DNA of 64,000 bases from Magicicada septendecula. Taxonomy: Eukaryota; Arthropoda; Insecta; Hemiptera; Cicadidae. The stretch covers positions 90,978,399 to 91,042,398 of the forward strand of contig CM068367.1 of NCBI GenBank assembly GCA_034769895.1, written 5' to 3'. Every line of letters starts with the position of its first letter. Within the stretch, counting starts at the first letter, position 1. Shown here piece after piece: positions 31,563-41,492 of this stretch. The translations under genes and the position numbers were made by a program. The notes under the pieces are model-generated. The model was not told the DNA's origin. It was given only the letters and a program-made list of their open reading frames with translations, and did not search any database.

Positions 31563-32639
31563 ATGGGAGATAACAACGAAAGCAGTAATATAGAAAACAC
31601 AGCAATAGAATCATTGGTGTTAAACGAACCACAGGCGAACTCAACGCCTATTATAAACAATAAAGTTTCATTAGAAGATCTTTTTCAGTTAATGAAAATA
31701 CAGAATGGTCAATTAAATGATAAACTAGACCAATTTGATGATAAATTTAATGACATTAAAAAAGAAATTAAGAACCAAAGCTGTCATTACGATAAAAGAT
31801 TAAGTGAAATAAAGACATGGTTAGACGAAAAAATAGAATTAGAAAATAAGAAAGTAACAGACAAGTTAGAATTGAACAAAGATGACAAGGTAAGTAGTAG
31901 TGGAAATGACGATAAAATAAATAAAAATATAGTAATAGGAGATAATAGTGTGGAGGTTGGTAGTAATAATGAGGTTTTATGGGGAATAGAATATGATAAT
32001 AAGGGAATGATAGTGTGTTTTGAAGGATTAAAGAGAGTGCGTAGAGAGGGTATAATTGTAGGAGAATTGCAGGGGTTAGATTTTTCCCTTAATGGTGTAT
32101 TTGGGGGTGATGTATATGTTTTTAGGAAGGACGAGAGTGCCTTCGATGTAGATTTGGGAGACAAAAGGTCTGAAAATAGTTGTCCCTGGATTTTTTGTGC
32201 ACCTGATAGGTGGTGCGAGAATAAAGTTGTAGTGTCCCCTGCATATATTGAAAGAGAGTTGTGTGATAATTGGGAGATGGAGTTATATAGAGTAAATAGA
32301 AATTATGAAGAGTTCATAGAACGGTTAGGTGGAGAGAGAAGTGAAAATAATAACAAGTACTTACCTTGCAATGAGACTGAAGTAGTGGGAGATGATGTTG
32401 ATAAAGATGACTTTATAACTTACCTGATTGTAACAGACTATACCAAAGGCGACATGACCATACTCGATCGTGACAAATTATATGAGATAGTAATATGGAA
32501 TAAGCATATTAATTTAAATAGTATTGTGGAAATATATGAAGAATTAGATAAGTATTATATTGATAGTAATAACATAAGATATGTTGTGGGGTTCTTTTTG
32601 ATTTGCAGTGGACTGTATATTGTCAAAATAAATAGTTAA
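31563..32639 (+). CDS. DGG-family protein, array B region 2, cut by BEL insertion
   Basis: The best-preserved N-terminal and central part of the B protein: no stop or frameshift from ATG 31563 to the BEL insertion after 32584, about 340 residues. The BEL LTR adds a short chimeric tail (GFFLICSGLYIVK) ending at a stop at 32637-32639. The missing C-terminal 19 codons, ending in DDGG and TAA, lie on the other side of BEL at 39478-39540. The 65 bp lost from region 1 are present here and encode EVGSNNEVLWGIEYDNKG. An AAG|GTAAGT donor-like site lies in the coding sequence at 31887-31895; element C has a matching site at the same place. Confidence 0.75.
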   Translation: MGDNNESSNIENTAIESLVLNEPQANSTPIINNKVSLEDLFQLMKIQNGQLNDKLDQFDDKFNDIKKEIKNQSCHYDKRLSEIKTWLDEKIELENKKVTDKLELNKDDKVSSSGNDDKINKNIVIGDNSVEVGSNNEVLWGIEYDNKGMIVCFEGLKRVRREGIIVGELQGLDFSLNGVFGGDVYVFRKDESAFDVDLGDKRSENSCPWIFCAPDRWCENKVVVSPAYIERELCDNWEMELYRVNRNYEEFIERLGGERSENNNKYLPCNETEVVGDDVDKDDFITYLIVTDYTKGDMTILDRDKLYEIVIWNKHINLNSIVEIYEELDKYYIDSNNIRYVVGFFLICSGLYIVKINS

Positions 32640-33062
32640 AACGCTTTATTCCCATGTAATCAGCAATGCATAAAAATTAAGCGTTTACTGACCTTGTCCT
32701 TGTGCGTTGTAAATGTCCTGTTGTAAGCAACACTGGTGATTTTCTAGGCAGTCCTAAACTTAACAATAATATCCCAACAAACACACGTTAAACACATAAA
32801 TAAACACATGAAAAAAAAGCACAAAGTAAAATAACAAGAGCGTTGAATAGTCTTTCTATTCTTGCGGTATGCGGGTATAAACGAAAAGAACTGAACTGCA
32901 CGATATACCGTACACTACAGGAAAGAAAAACGCTCTAACTATGACTGCTGATTACAATGTGAATTGAACTTTGAAACAGGTAATGGGAGTGCATTCTATT
33001 AGAGATAATAAAATATAGATAGGGTGAGTTTAACTATTGTTATAAAAACAAAATATCTGACA
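32585..33062 (-). repeat. 3' LTR of BEL copy 1
   Basis: 478 bp; minus-strand ends TGTCAGATATT and CCCCACA. It contains ACACACGTTAAAC where the 5' LTR has ACGTTAAAC. Confidence 0.92.
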
Positions 33063-33191
33063 TACCGGCCCCTTTGCACCAACTGGTTCAACAAGGAACA
33101 TTAAAAGAACATAAGAACAAATTTGATCCTTTGGAAGAGTATAATAAAACTAAATTATAAGGGGCAGTAGCCAATTGACTGGTCGAGGATT

Positions 33192-35621
33192 TTAGTAAAT
33201 GGGAAGACGGGATACCTTAACAGAAGGACGGGTCAAGGTTCCACCGGCAGTCTTCATGTTGATGACACGTACCACTCCATCATTCCCTGGAGATACGGAG
33301 ATGACTCTCCCGAGCTTCCACTTGAGGGGTGGCAGGTTCGCTTCATGAATAATGACTAAATCTCCTATTTTGAGATTTTCTTGAGGTCTGATCCATTTGG
33401 ACCGTTCTTGAAGTGTGTGGAGGTACTCCATTTGCCATCTTTTCCAGAGATGTTGTGTGAAGGCTTGAACCAATTTCCAGCGTTTTATGTGATTAAGTGG
33501 TGCATTGGTTAGTTGAGGTTCGATCAGGGCATTAAGAGGTCCTCCAGTTAGAAAATGTCCTGGTGTAAGAGGTTGAAGATCTGAAGGGTCATTCGAGAGA
33601 GGAGCTATCGGCCTCGAATTAAGGATAGCTTCAACACGCACAACTAAGGTGGTAAATTCTTCGTACGTTAAAATGTGTTCACCTATGACTCTGGTGAGAT
33701 GATATTTTGCACCTTTAATGGCACGTTCCCAAAGTCCACCTTGGTGAGGTGCATGCGGAGGAATGTGAAACTGTAACATGAAATGGAATGTGATACTGTT
33801 GGTCGTAGCAAAATCTTGCATCTCTGGTTGCTTCATGAGATCTTGAAAACATCTTTTGAGCGAAGAAGCAGCTCCTATGAAATTAGTCCCACAATCAGAG
33901 TACAGGTCTGATACAAGACCTCTCCTAGAGATGAATCTCGTAAGGGCTGCAATGAAGGCGTCTGTAGTTAAATCAGTAACCACTTCCAAGTGTACAGCTT
34001 TTGTTGCAAAACAGATGAACAGACAGAGGTACACCTTTATAGGCTGTATCCTGCGAAGTGTAAAAAACTTGACCGTGTAAGGGCCAGCATAATCAACTCC
34101 AGAAGCGTTGAAACAACGAGTAGGGGTAACACGACCGGCTGGTAGATCACCCATGAGCGGAGACGTGTTTGTTGATTTTGCACGAAAACATCGTACGCAT
34201 TTAAATATTCTTGAGCGTATAACACTGCGGGCGGAGAGGATCCAAAAGCGTTGAGATAGTGTTGCTTGGAGGAACTGGGGACCAGCGTGCAGGTACATGC
34301 CATGATAGTAATCAATGAGTAAATGAATAGCGACATGATTTTTTGGCAGAAGAATAGGATGTTTGGCATTGTAAGTAAGCGCAGAGTTTTTCAGTCGACC
34401 TCCGACACGGACTATTCCTGCATCATCAATAAAGGGTGCTAGACGGATGCGGTTTGAGCATGTCCTTTTCTTGGAGAGTAGATCTATGTCTTCTGCAAAG
34501 TGAAGTCTCTGAATGAGCCAGCAAATGCGGTTACAGGCGTTATTTAATTCAGTTACTGTAAATGATCCACTTATGGTGGTTTTAAATTTCAAACGGGTTA
34601 TAAAGCGAAGGACATAAGCCATTACATGAAGAAGAGTCTTCCAAGAAGAAAACTTTGTAAGAAATCCAAATGTTGGGACTTCTTTTGTGGTCATCATAAG
34701 ATTAAGCACATTTGGTTTCATTTCAGGAATAGACTCCTCCGAAATTGGATGAAGGATAGATTGTGGCCAGGTCTGCGTTGATTTAGCGAGCCATGGTGGT
34801 CCTAGCCACCACTGACTATGTTTCATCAGAACCGTGGGTGTCAAGCCTCGAGAAGCACAATCAGCAGGATTGTCAACAGTTGAAACATATTTCCAGATGT
34901 GCGGTGAAACTAAGTCTTGTATTTGTGTCACACGATTAGCAACATACACCTTGAGATGAAAAGATAGAGTGTGTATCCAAGATAGAACTACTGTAGAGTC
35001 GCACCATGCTGAAATGTTGTCGATCCTGTGATGTTGTGAGAGCTGTTCTGTACAGTAATGTAGCAATTTGGCTAACATGTGCGCACCACAAAGTTCCAAG
35101 CGGGGAATAGTCACACGCTTCAGTGGAGCTACTCTTGATTTTGCGATCAGCAGTCGTATGTTGACATCTCCTTCTGCGTCTTCTGTGCGCAGGAAGACAC
35201 AAGCTGCATATCCGGATTCACTTCCATCTGAAAATCCATGAAGCTGGATATTGACTGCAGTTGCTAAGGATATGAAACGTGGTATCCTTAGCTTTTCTAT
35301 TTCTGGAAGTTCTTTCACGAATCGTGACCACTTCTCGGAAATATGATCAGGTAATGGAGAATCCCAATCTAAGCCTAAGGTCCATACATGCTGCATTAAG
35401 ACTTTAGACCAAAAAACTATTGGGTATATCCAACCACAAGGGTCATAAATCTGAGCAATTGATGAAAGTAAAGTTCTTTTTGTGTAATTACTTGAAGGTG
35501 TGTGCATCACATATGAAAAGACATCAATATCTGGGATCCATTTTAGCCCTAATACACTTGAAAATGGCTGTTCCGATGTGCGTAACATGAGGGGTGTCTC
35601 ATGATTATCTTGCATGACATT
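33192..35621 (-). CDS. pol: BEL Pol, C-terminal part: RNase H-like and integrase
   Basis: About 807 residues after an in-frame TAA at 35622-35624 that separates it from the RT. It starts with the peptidase A17 / RNase H-like region typical of BEL (GFSDGSESGYAACVF, CDSTVVLSWI, NPADCASRG). Next is an integrase zinc-binding region (HAGPQFLQATLSQRFW...CVRC) and the catalytic core with DD35E residues in ASGVDYAGPY, LYSDCGTNF and GGLWERAIKG. The end carries the DUF5641-like tail (WKRWQMEYLHTLQ, GDLVIIHEANLPPLKWKLGRV). Apart from the flanking stop this part is intact and of normal length. Confidence 0.9.
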   Translation of the reverse strand, partial: NVMQDNHETPLMLRTSEQPFSSVLGLKWIPDIDVFSYVMHTPSSNYTKRTLLSSIAQIYDPCGWIYPIVFWSKVLMQHVWTLGLDWDSPLPDHISEKWSRFVKELPEIEKLRIPRFISLATAVNIQLHGFSDGSESGYAACVFLRTEDAEGDVNIRLLIAKSRVAPLKRVTIPRLELCGAHMLAKLLHYCTEQLSQHHRIDNISAWCDSTVVLSWIHTLSFHLKVYVANRVTQIQDLVSPHIWKYVSTVDNPADCASRGLTPTVLMKHSQWWLGPPWLAKSTQTWPQSILHPISEESIPEMKPNVLNLMMTTKEVPTFGFLTKFSSWKTLLHVMAYVLRFITRLKFKTTISGSFTVTELNNACNRICWLIQRLHFAEDIDLLSKKRTCSNRIRLAPFIDDAGIVRVGGRLKNSALTYNAKHPILLPKNHVAIHLLIDYYHGMYLHAGPQFLQATLSQRFWILSARSVIRSRIFKCVRCFRAKSTNTSPLMGDLPAGRVTPTRCFNASGVDYAGPYTVKFFTLRRIQPIKVYLCLFICFATKAVHLEVVTDLTTDAFIAALTRFISRRGLVSDLYSDCGTNFIGAASSLKRCFQDLMKQPEMQDFATTNSITFHFMLQFHIPPHAPHQGGLWERAIKGAKYHLTRVIGEHILTYEEFTTLVVRVEAILNSRPIAPLSNDPSDLQPLTPGHFLTGGPLNALIEPQLTNAPLNHIKRWKLVQAFTQHLWKRWQMEYLHTLQERSKWIRPQENLKIGDLVIIHEANLPPLKWKLGRVISVSPGNDGVVRVINMKTAGGTLTRPSVKVSRLPIY

Positions 35622-37679
35622 TTATAAGAGTTTAGGATGGTTTGAAGACCACTTGCTCAGTTCGAATCCACCCTTTTTCAAAAGTAAAACAACATCCTCT
35701 TGAAGGTGGAGAGCTTCTTCCAGAGAATTGCTCCCTAATAGAGCATCATCAACATATATTTGCTGTTGGAGTGCTTCAGCAGCAAGTGGATGATTTTTTC
35801 CTTCGTCCATAATGAGCTGTTGTACTACTCTATTAGCAAGGTAAGGCGAGGACGTCATACCATAAGTGACAGTAGTCAATTGGTAGACCTTTAGCGGGAC
35901 TGAAGTGTCTTCTCTCCAGTATATTAACTGAAAGATCTGATCATCTTCATGGATGGATATCTGCCTAAACATTTGTTTGATATCACAAGAGAAAACAAAT
36001 TTATGTTGACGAAAGCGAAGAATTATATCAGTAATGTCATTGTGCAACTTTGGACCCTGATGTAGAATGTGGTTCAGTGAGACACCTGAAGAAGATGGTG
36101 CTGATGCATTGAAAACAACACGGATTTTCCTATCTTTAAAAACGCCATGATGTGGCAAAAAGTAATGCGGCTTGTTCAGAGATGGCACAGATGTGCACAG
36201 TTTCATGTGCCCACATGCTAAGTAGTCATTCATAAAATTGACATACTTCTGTTTAAACTCAGGTTGAGATTCAAATTTGCGTTCCAGTGTATTAAACAGG
36301 CGTTTTGCCAAAGTTGTAGAGTCACCTAGTTGAGCAGGGTTTCCGCTGAAAGGCAAGTGACAAACATATCTGCCGGAGGCATCTCTCTTATGAGTAGAGA
36401 CGAAGTGAGCTTCACATTTTTCATCTTGTGGAGCGAGTTTTGTAGTGTGAGGTGGTTCCTCTATGGACCAAAAACGTTGCAATGTTGCGTGCAGATCACG
36501 ATCATTCGTCGATAAAAGAGTCACTAAGCCTGAGTAAGGATTAGACTTAAGTGAAACAGGTGTCGGACCAAGCACAACATAGCCAAAGATTGTATTGACA
36601 GCGTATGGCATATTCTTGCCAAGATTGATAAAGGTACCATTAAGAGTCAATGCAAATAAATCTGCTCCAATCAGAAGGTCAACTGGACCCGGAACATCAA
36701 AAGTTGGATCCGCTAGCATATAACCTTTGAGTCGCTCTTTAATTTCTGGTGGGAGCTGAACACGAGGCAGATTGCATGATATTTTATTAAGAATCATGAC
36801 TGGGTGAGATTTTGCTAAAATAATCCCACTGAGCGAAGACAATGTCACAAAGGTAAGTCCCTTCGTTTTCACTGGGGCTGTAGAGATGCCACTAAGTTCT
36901 GGAACATCTGTTTGAGAGCGGTACAAACACAAAGTCTTTGCACAACTTTCTGAAATAATTGTTGTTTGGGATGCACTATCAAGCACAGCTCGTACAACTG
37001 CTGCATTTCCATTGGCAGATGTGATATGCACCAAAGCGGTTGCGAGTAACACAGTGTTATTCTGGTTGCAAGAAACACCTATCAAGGTAGTATCCTGGTG
37101 ACACTCTGCAGAGTGGTTTTGCTTATTCATCGTCGTTTCAACAGAAGGGCACAAGGTAGGTTTATTTGACTGAGTCAATTTTTGTTGCGGTTGTGCGGAG
37201 CGGTTCTCAACAAAAAAATGTAGTAGGCTATGGTGACGCCTATGACATACATTGCATGTGTGGACGGACTTACAGGTGACTAACTTATGTGTTCCAAAAC
37301 AATTTTGACACAAGTTCTTATTTTTAACAAAAGCTTGTCTCTCTTGTACAGTAAGTGCGGAAAAATCTGCACATCTATATATGTTGTGTGAATTTGATGA
37401 ACAGAAGATACAATGCTGAGTGTGAGTAGTGACCATCGCTATTTTGTGCGGTTTAAACTGGTTTGTATTCATTTTAAAGCCACTGATTTTTTGAGAGGTT
37501 TGAAGAGAAGGTTCATTTTTTGAGATGATATTAGTTAAACCCGCTGCCTCTTTGCAAGAACATTCATTTTCTAAGAATGTAATTACTTCTGTAATGGTAG
37601 GAACATTTTGTAAATTATCTCGCGAACGTTCAAGTTTGGTCCTGAATTCCGTGTCAAATCTACGCAAACTATATGAGGT
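35622..37679 (-). CDS. pol: BEL Gag C-terminus, protease and reverse transcriptase
   Basis: Same frame as the upstream Gag part, from which an in-frame TAG (37680-37682) divides it. It begins with the end of the DUF1759 region, then zinc-knuckle-like CIFCSSNSHNIYRC and CQNCFGTHKLVTC...CNVC, a DUF1758-type aspartic protease (AVLDSASQTTIIS, with LIGADLFAL downstream), and the RT: HGVFKDRKIRVVFNASA, FSCDIKQMFRQI, TYGMTSSPYLANR and the YVDD active site near 35760. It ends at a TAA (35622-35624) just after the RT thumb. Both stops also occur in copy 2, so they arose before the tandem duplication. Confidence 0.9.
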   Translation of the reverse strand, partial: TSYSLRRFDTEFRTKLERSRDNLQNVPTITEVITFLENECSCKEAAGLTNIISKNEPSLQTSQKISGFKMNTNQFKPHKIAMVTTHTQHCIFCSSNSHNIYRCADFSALTVQERQAFVKNKNLCQNCFGTHKLVTCKSVHTCNVCHRRHHSLLHFFVENRSAQPQQKLTQSNKPTLCPSVETTMNKQNHSAECHQDTTLIGVSCNQNNTVLLATALVHITSANGNAAVVRAVLDSASQTTIISESCAKTLCLYRSQTDVPELSGISTAPVKTKGLTFVTLSSLSGIILAKSHPVMILNKISCNLPRVQLPPEIKERLKGYMLADPTFDVPGPVDLLIGADLFALTLNGTFINLGKNMPYAVNTIFGYVVLGPTPVSLKSNPYSGLVTLLSTNDRDLHATLQRFWSIEEPPHTTKLAPQDEKCEAHFVSTHKRDASGRYVCHLPFSGNPAQLGDSTTLAKRLFNTLERKFESQPEFKQKYVNFMNDYLACGHMKLCTSVPSLNKPHYFLPHHGVFKDRKIRVVFNASAPSSSGVSLNHILHQGPKLHNDITDIILRFRQHKFVFSCDIKQMFRQISIHEDDQIFQLIYWREDTSVPLKVYQLTTVTYGMTSSPYLANRVVQQLIMDEGKNHPLAAEALQQQIYVDDALLGSNSLEEALHLQEDVVLLLKKGGFELSKWSSNHPKLL

Positions 37680-38453
37680 CTACAACAAACTTTCACTAGC
37701 AATATCATGTCCTAGTGCTTTGAGCGCTTGATAATTTTCATTGTAGGTCGACAGAAAATTCCTCATTTGTTTAACTGAAGGATTGTGCAATTGTGGTAAC
37801 TCAAATATATTGTTTACGTGAAGTGTTATCAACAATCTAGAATTTTGATATCTTTTTAGCAAAGTTTGCCAGGCTATGGCATAGTTTGTATTAGTAACAG
37901 GCAACGATTTAATTAAATTTAGCGGCTCATCAGTCAAACAAGAAAGCAAGTATGTAAATTTCTCCACATTAGAAATGGTTTCATTTTTGTGCACTGCATT
38001 TTCAAACAGACTGTGAAAGGCTACCCATTTCTCAGGTTGTCCAGAAAATGTTCCCAAGTTTAAGCGAGGTAAATTTACGGTGGGAGTGGGTGCAACTAGT
38101 TGTGGTGCACCAGTGTGAGACTGATCCAAGGTTTCCTGCGGTTGCGATGGTAGAAGAGGAGCACACAAACTTTGTATAGATATATTTAAGTCTGATATAG
38201 AATCTTGTAATCTTGAAATCTGTTCATTATCCAGATCTTCTGGTAAAGGTGTTGTACTAAATAGTTTATTTATAAGCCTTTCAAATTCAGCATATTTATT
38301 TTCTGCGGTGGAACTAAGCAAACTAACTTTTTGTGTTTGCTGTTCAGTTAAATTACCTATACCAATAACCTCAAGAGCAACAATTTGCTTGTTAATATTA
38401 TGAAGCCTACTCTCAATCAGTTCACATTGCTTCACAAAAGAAGAAAATCTCAT
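37680..38453 (-). CDS. gag: BEL Gag, N-terminal part
   Basis: 257 residues from ATG 38453. The N-terminal coiled segment (MRFSSFVKQCELIESRLHNI) is followed by the DUF1759 Gag domain (LPRLNLGTFSGQPEKWVAFH, then FTYLLSCLTDEPLNLIKSL). It stops at TAG 37680-37682 inside the domain; because the frame continues without shift, this is a point nonsense mutation or, less likely, a readthrough signal. Gag builds the particle that packages element RNA. Confidence 0.9.
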   Translation of the reverse strand: MRFSSFVKQCELIESRLHNINKQIVALEVIGIGNLTEQQTQKVSLLSSTAENKYAEFERLINKLFSTTPLPEDLDNEQISRLQDSISDLNISIQSLCAPLLPSQPQETLDQSHTGAPQLVAPTPTVNLPRLNLGTFSGQPEKWVAFHSLFENAVHKNETISNVEKFTYLLSCLTDEPLNLIKSLPVTNTNYAIAWQTLLKRYQNSRLLITLHVNNIFELPQLHNPSVKQMRNFLSTYNENYQALKALGHDIASESLL

Positions 38454-38982
38454 TTTGGTAATTTATTAATACACTCGGTTTAAAAACAGATTCAGATGTA
38501 AATGACAAAAGAGTTCTGAGTAAAAGTTGTAATTCACAATGTTCTTCCACTATTCAGTAATTTCCAGTCCAAATAATTTTAATTTATTTATTTTTTATCA
38601 CTCTAATACCAATAGCGTAGATGACAATAATAATGGTAATATGGTAATAAAGGAATATGGCTACTGTATTTTAGAAAGTAATACAGAGGTCGGTTTTGAA
38701 GAAACACACTACACTTCAGAACTATGCTTGCTAGATAAAACATGAAATAACACACGCTGCACAATGAATCAATAAAACTATGCTTGCATGAAAAAACAAG
38801 AGAAAATCATAACAAAATGAAAAGAGCACTGAGTATTGGCAATACTAGCCAGTAGTAAATAATGTTTTTTTTTTTTTTTTATTTAAGCGTTACAATAATT
38901 CAATAAACATAATAATAAAGAGCGTAATAATTAATAAAAATCTTGCTTTCCAACGTGCTGGATTCTGAATGAAAGATGCTAT

Positions 38983-38999
38983 CCGGGCTGGACGGACCA
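38983..38999 (-). other. Candidate primer-binding site of BEL copy 1
   Basis: Minus strand TGGTCCGTCCAGCCCGG, four bases inside the 5' LTR. It starts with TGG as required for pairing to a tRNA CCA end, but I cannot name the tRNA. Copy 2 has it at 50435-50451. Confidence 0.55.
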
Positions 39000-39003
39000 A
39001 AAA

Positions 39004-39477
39004 TGTGGGGTTCTTTTTGATTTGCAGTGGACTGTATATTGTCAAAATAAATAGTTAAAAGGCTTTATTCCCATGTAATCAGCAATGCATAAAAATTAAG
39101 CGTTTACTGACCTTGTCCTTGTGCGTTGTAAATGTCCTGTTGTAAGCAACACTGGTGATTTTCTAGGCAGTCCTAAACTTAACAATAATATCCCAACAAA
39201 CGTTAAACACATAAATAAACACATGAAAAAAAAGCACAAAGTAAAATAACAAGAGCGTTGAATAGTCTTTCTATTCTTGCGGTATGCGGGTATAAACGAA
39301 AAGAACTGAACTGCACGATATACCGTACACTACAGGAAAGAAAAACGCTCTAACTATGACTGCTGATTACAATGTGAATTGAACTTTGAAACAGGTAATG
39401 GGAGTGCATTCTATTAGAGATAATGAAATATAGATAGGGTGAGTTTAACTATTGTTATAAAAACAAAATATCTGACA
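39004..39477 (-). repeat. 5' LTR of BEL copy 1
   Basis: 474 bp on the minus strand, TGTCAGATATT...CCCCACA; near-identical to 32585-33062. Confidence 0.92.
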
Positions 39478-39540
39478 TATGTAATATTAAACAATGTATA
39501 TAGTTTTAAGGTTCGACTATTATTCGACGATGGAGGTTAA
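39478..39540 (+). pseudogene. C-terminal end of the region-2 DGG gene, separated by BEL
   Basis: Begins with the second TATGT copy and encodes the last residues ILNNVYSFKVRLLFDDGG before TAA 39538-39540. It completes the frame interrupted at 32584. Confidence 0.8.
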
Positions 39541-41442
39541 TTATTTTATTGTATTATGAACATTTAATTATGTGGACAGTGTTTTAAAATGGACTGTTTA
39601 TGACTGATTTTGGTAAACGATTAATTGGTAATTTGGATTGTATATTTTTGTGTATAGTAATGTTAGTGTATTTGTGTATTTTTGCTGTTGTGTATTTTGT
39701 GTATTTTTTATGTAAACCAGGTAATGTAGAATTTTAAATATTTAAGAATAATTAATTATGAGAATGATTTTAAATGATGTTATGAGATTTAGATTCTAAT
39801 GGTTAATAAATGAAGCAGGTGATATATTTGGATGTTGAGAGGTATTGTTGTTAGTAGGTAAGTGATGAATTTTCTAGTGGTATATTAATGTGAAATGTTG
39901 TAAAAGAGTTTGGGGATAGTGATAAATAAGGGCATTGGAGTTAGTTAAATAGAGTTATTGGGAGTTAGATAAATAGAATGTTGAGATACAGATAATATAT
40001 AAAGAGGTGTTAGATATTTTAGGGACACAGTGGTTAGTGATTATATGTAGAGGTGAGTAATGTGAATGGTAATTATATATAGTTGTTGATGATGATATTT
40101 TGTAGTAAGGATCCGGTGTAAGGAGTGATCAACGTGCAGCGTTGTGGCAGGCGGAGCAATTTTGGGTTAGAGTGTTTGCCGATATTTGGTGGAGGGCAAA
40201 TGGTTAGGAATGGATATGGCCAGGTAGGGAACATACATCCTTGTACAAAAGATGAGCGGTGCCAGAGGTTTTAAATGGGATTTGTGAAGGGGGTTATTAT
40301 AGAGATATTGGTGTCATATTATGTTAATGGTTAGAAGCAGTTGTTAGTAGAAAAAAGAGGTGAGTAAGGTTAGATTGACAAATGCCAAAATAAGATATAG
40401 AAAATAATGAATAATAGAGAGTCACCCAAACTATTAAGGATTGAGGAAGGGTTAGAGAAAGAGAAAATTCATAGTAGAAAGGTGATGTAACTGGAAAGGT
40501 AATGATAAATTTGAAATTGTTTTATAGAATCTAAATGAATGTTAAATAATAAAAGTTAATTGAAAGTTGATAATAAAAATGTTATAAAGTTCTGCTACAA
40601 GTTATGTAAATATGAATAAAGTAATGTGACTTGTTCAATGTTAGTGTTTAATGTTTTATGATGTACAATGTTGTATTGTGTTTTATTATGTTGAGGGTAC
40701 AGAAGGTCAGGAGGTTACTACGAGGTAGTGACGGTAATAATGAGAAATTTTATGTTGGTTAGCAAATCTATGGTAATGATTCTGTTATAAAAAGAAAATT
40801 AATGTAAAGAAAGTTGAGTTAAGAAATTTAATAGATCTGAAGTACTGCCATGATAGTTAAATATACTGATGTTATTTGAAATAAATGAGTAGAGATAGTA
40901 GTTGTCGTTTGAGAGTAGAATTTGTTTTATATTTAGTATAAGAGTATATTTCATTATGATGAGAGAAGCAAGTTGATATTGACTGGAGTCAGAGAATTTG
41001 ATAAAAAATATCTATAGGAGTGTTGAAAAGTAGAAGGATTATCTGTCTAAATCTTGTTAGAATTTTTTGTGTATTATTTGGAATTTTATGAACAAAGAAA
41101 ACCAATGCCTCAAAACACAAACCAATGCATCTAAGGGGAAACATATCAGTTGTGGATATGTGGATAAATAAGGCCACTATTTTAAAATTTTGTATTGAAT
41201 GTTTCAGAGTTTTGTGGTGTTGTGACCGCGATCCTGTGCTGGCCGGAGCGTCAGAACAGGAGCGTTCAGTGCCTCATGGCCTTATGGTGTAGGGCTCTCT
41301 CCGGAGAAGTCCAGTAAGGTCAGACAGGTACGATCAGCACTATAGGACCAAGGGTAAGTGATTGAAATTTTTTTATATATTAACACTACAGGGGGTTGTG
41401 GCGACATATCTGAACTGATCCTTTTAGAAACGTATGAATGAG
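39541..41442 (+). other. 3' non-coding region, array B region 2
   Basis: Collinear and nearly identical with 28088-29989, with scattered single-base differences, and includes the exon-like segment at 41208-41353. No gene seen. Confidence 0.7.
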
Positions 41443-41492
41443 TCAATGAAAGTTTTTGTGTCTCGACACCAAACCTTTCATTGAGGGGGTTT
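41443..41492 (+). other. 42-nt pre-PPT hairpin and polypurine tract, LTR-3 side
   Basis: 41443-41484 is identical to the hairpin at 29990-30031 and is followed by GGGGGTTT and LTR-3. Confidence 0.87.

Larger units (their letters stand above)
32585..39477 (-). mobile_element. BEL/Pao LTR retrotransposon, copy 1
   Basis: 6893 bp, minus strand, flanked by a 5-bp duplication TATGT (32580-32584 and 39478-39482), as expected for BEL/Pao. Region 1 (28030-28037) shows the empty site. It has LTRs of 478 and 474 bp, a primer-binding-like site, gag-protease-RT-RNase H-integrase in one frame with two nonsense codons, and a polypurine tract (CAAAGGGGCCGGTA on the minus strand, 33076-33063). The two LTRs differ by only a few bases and a 4-bp indel. 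Confidence 0.93.

Noticed and set aside
33856-34369. Small frames overlapping the BEL pol gene on both strands
   Set aside because: Shadows of the real BEL frame; no independent motif.
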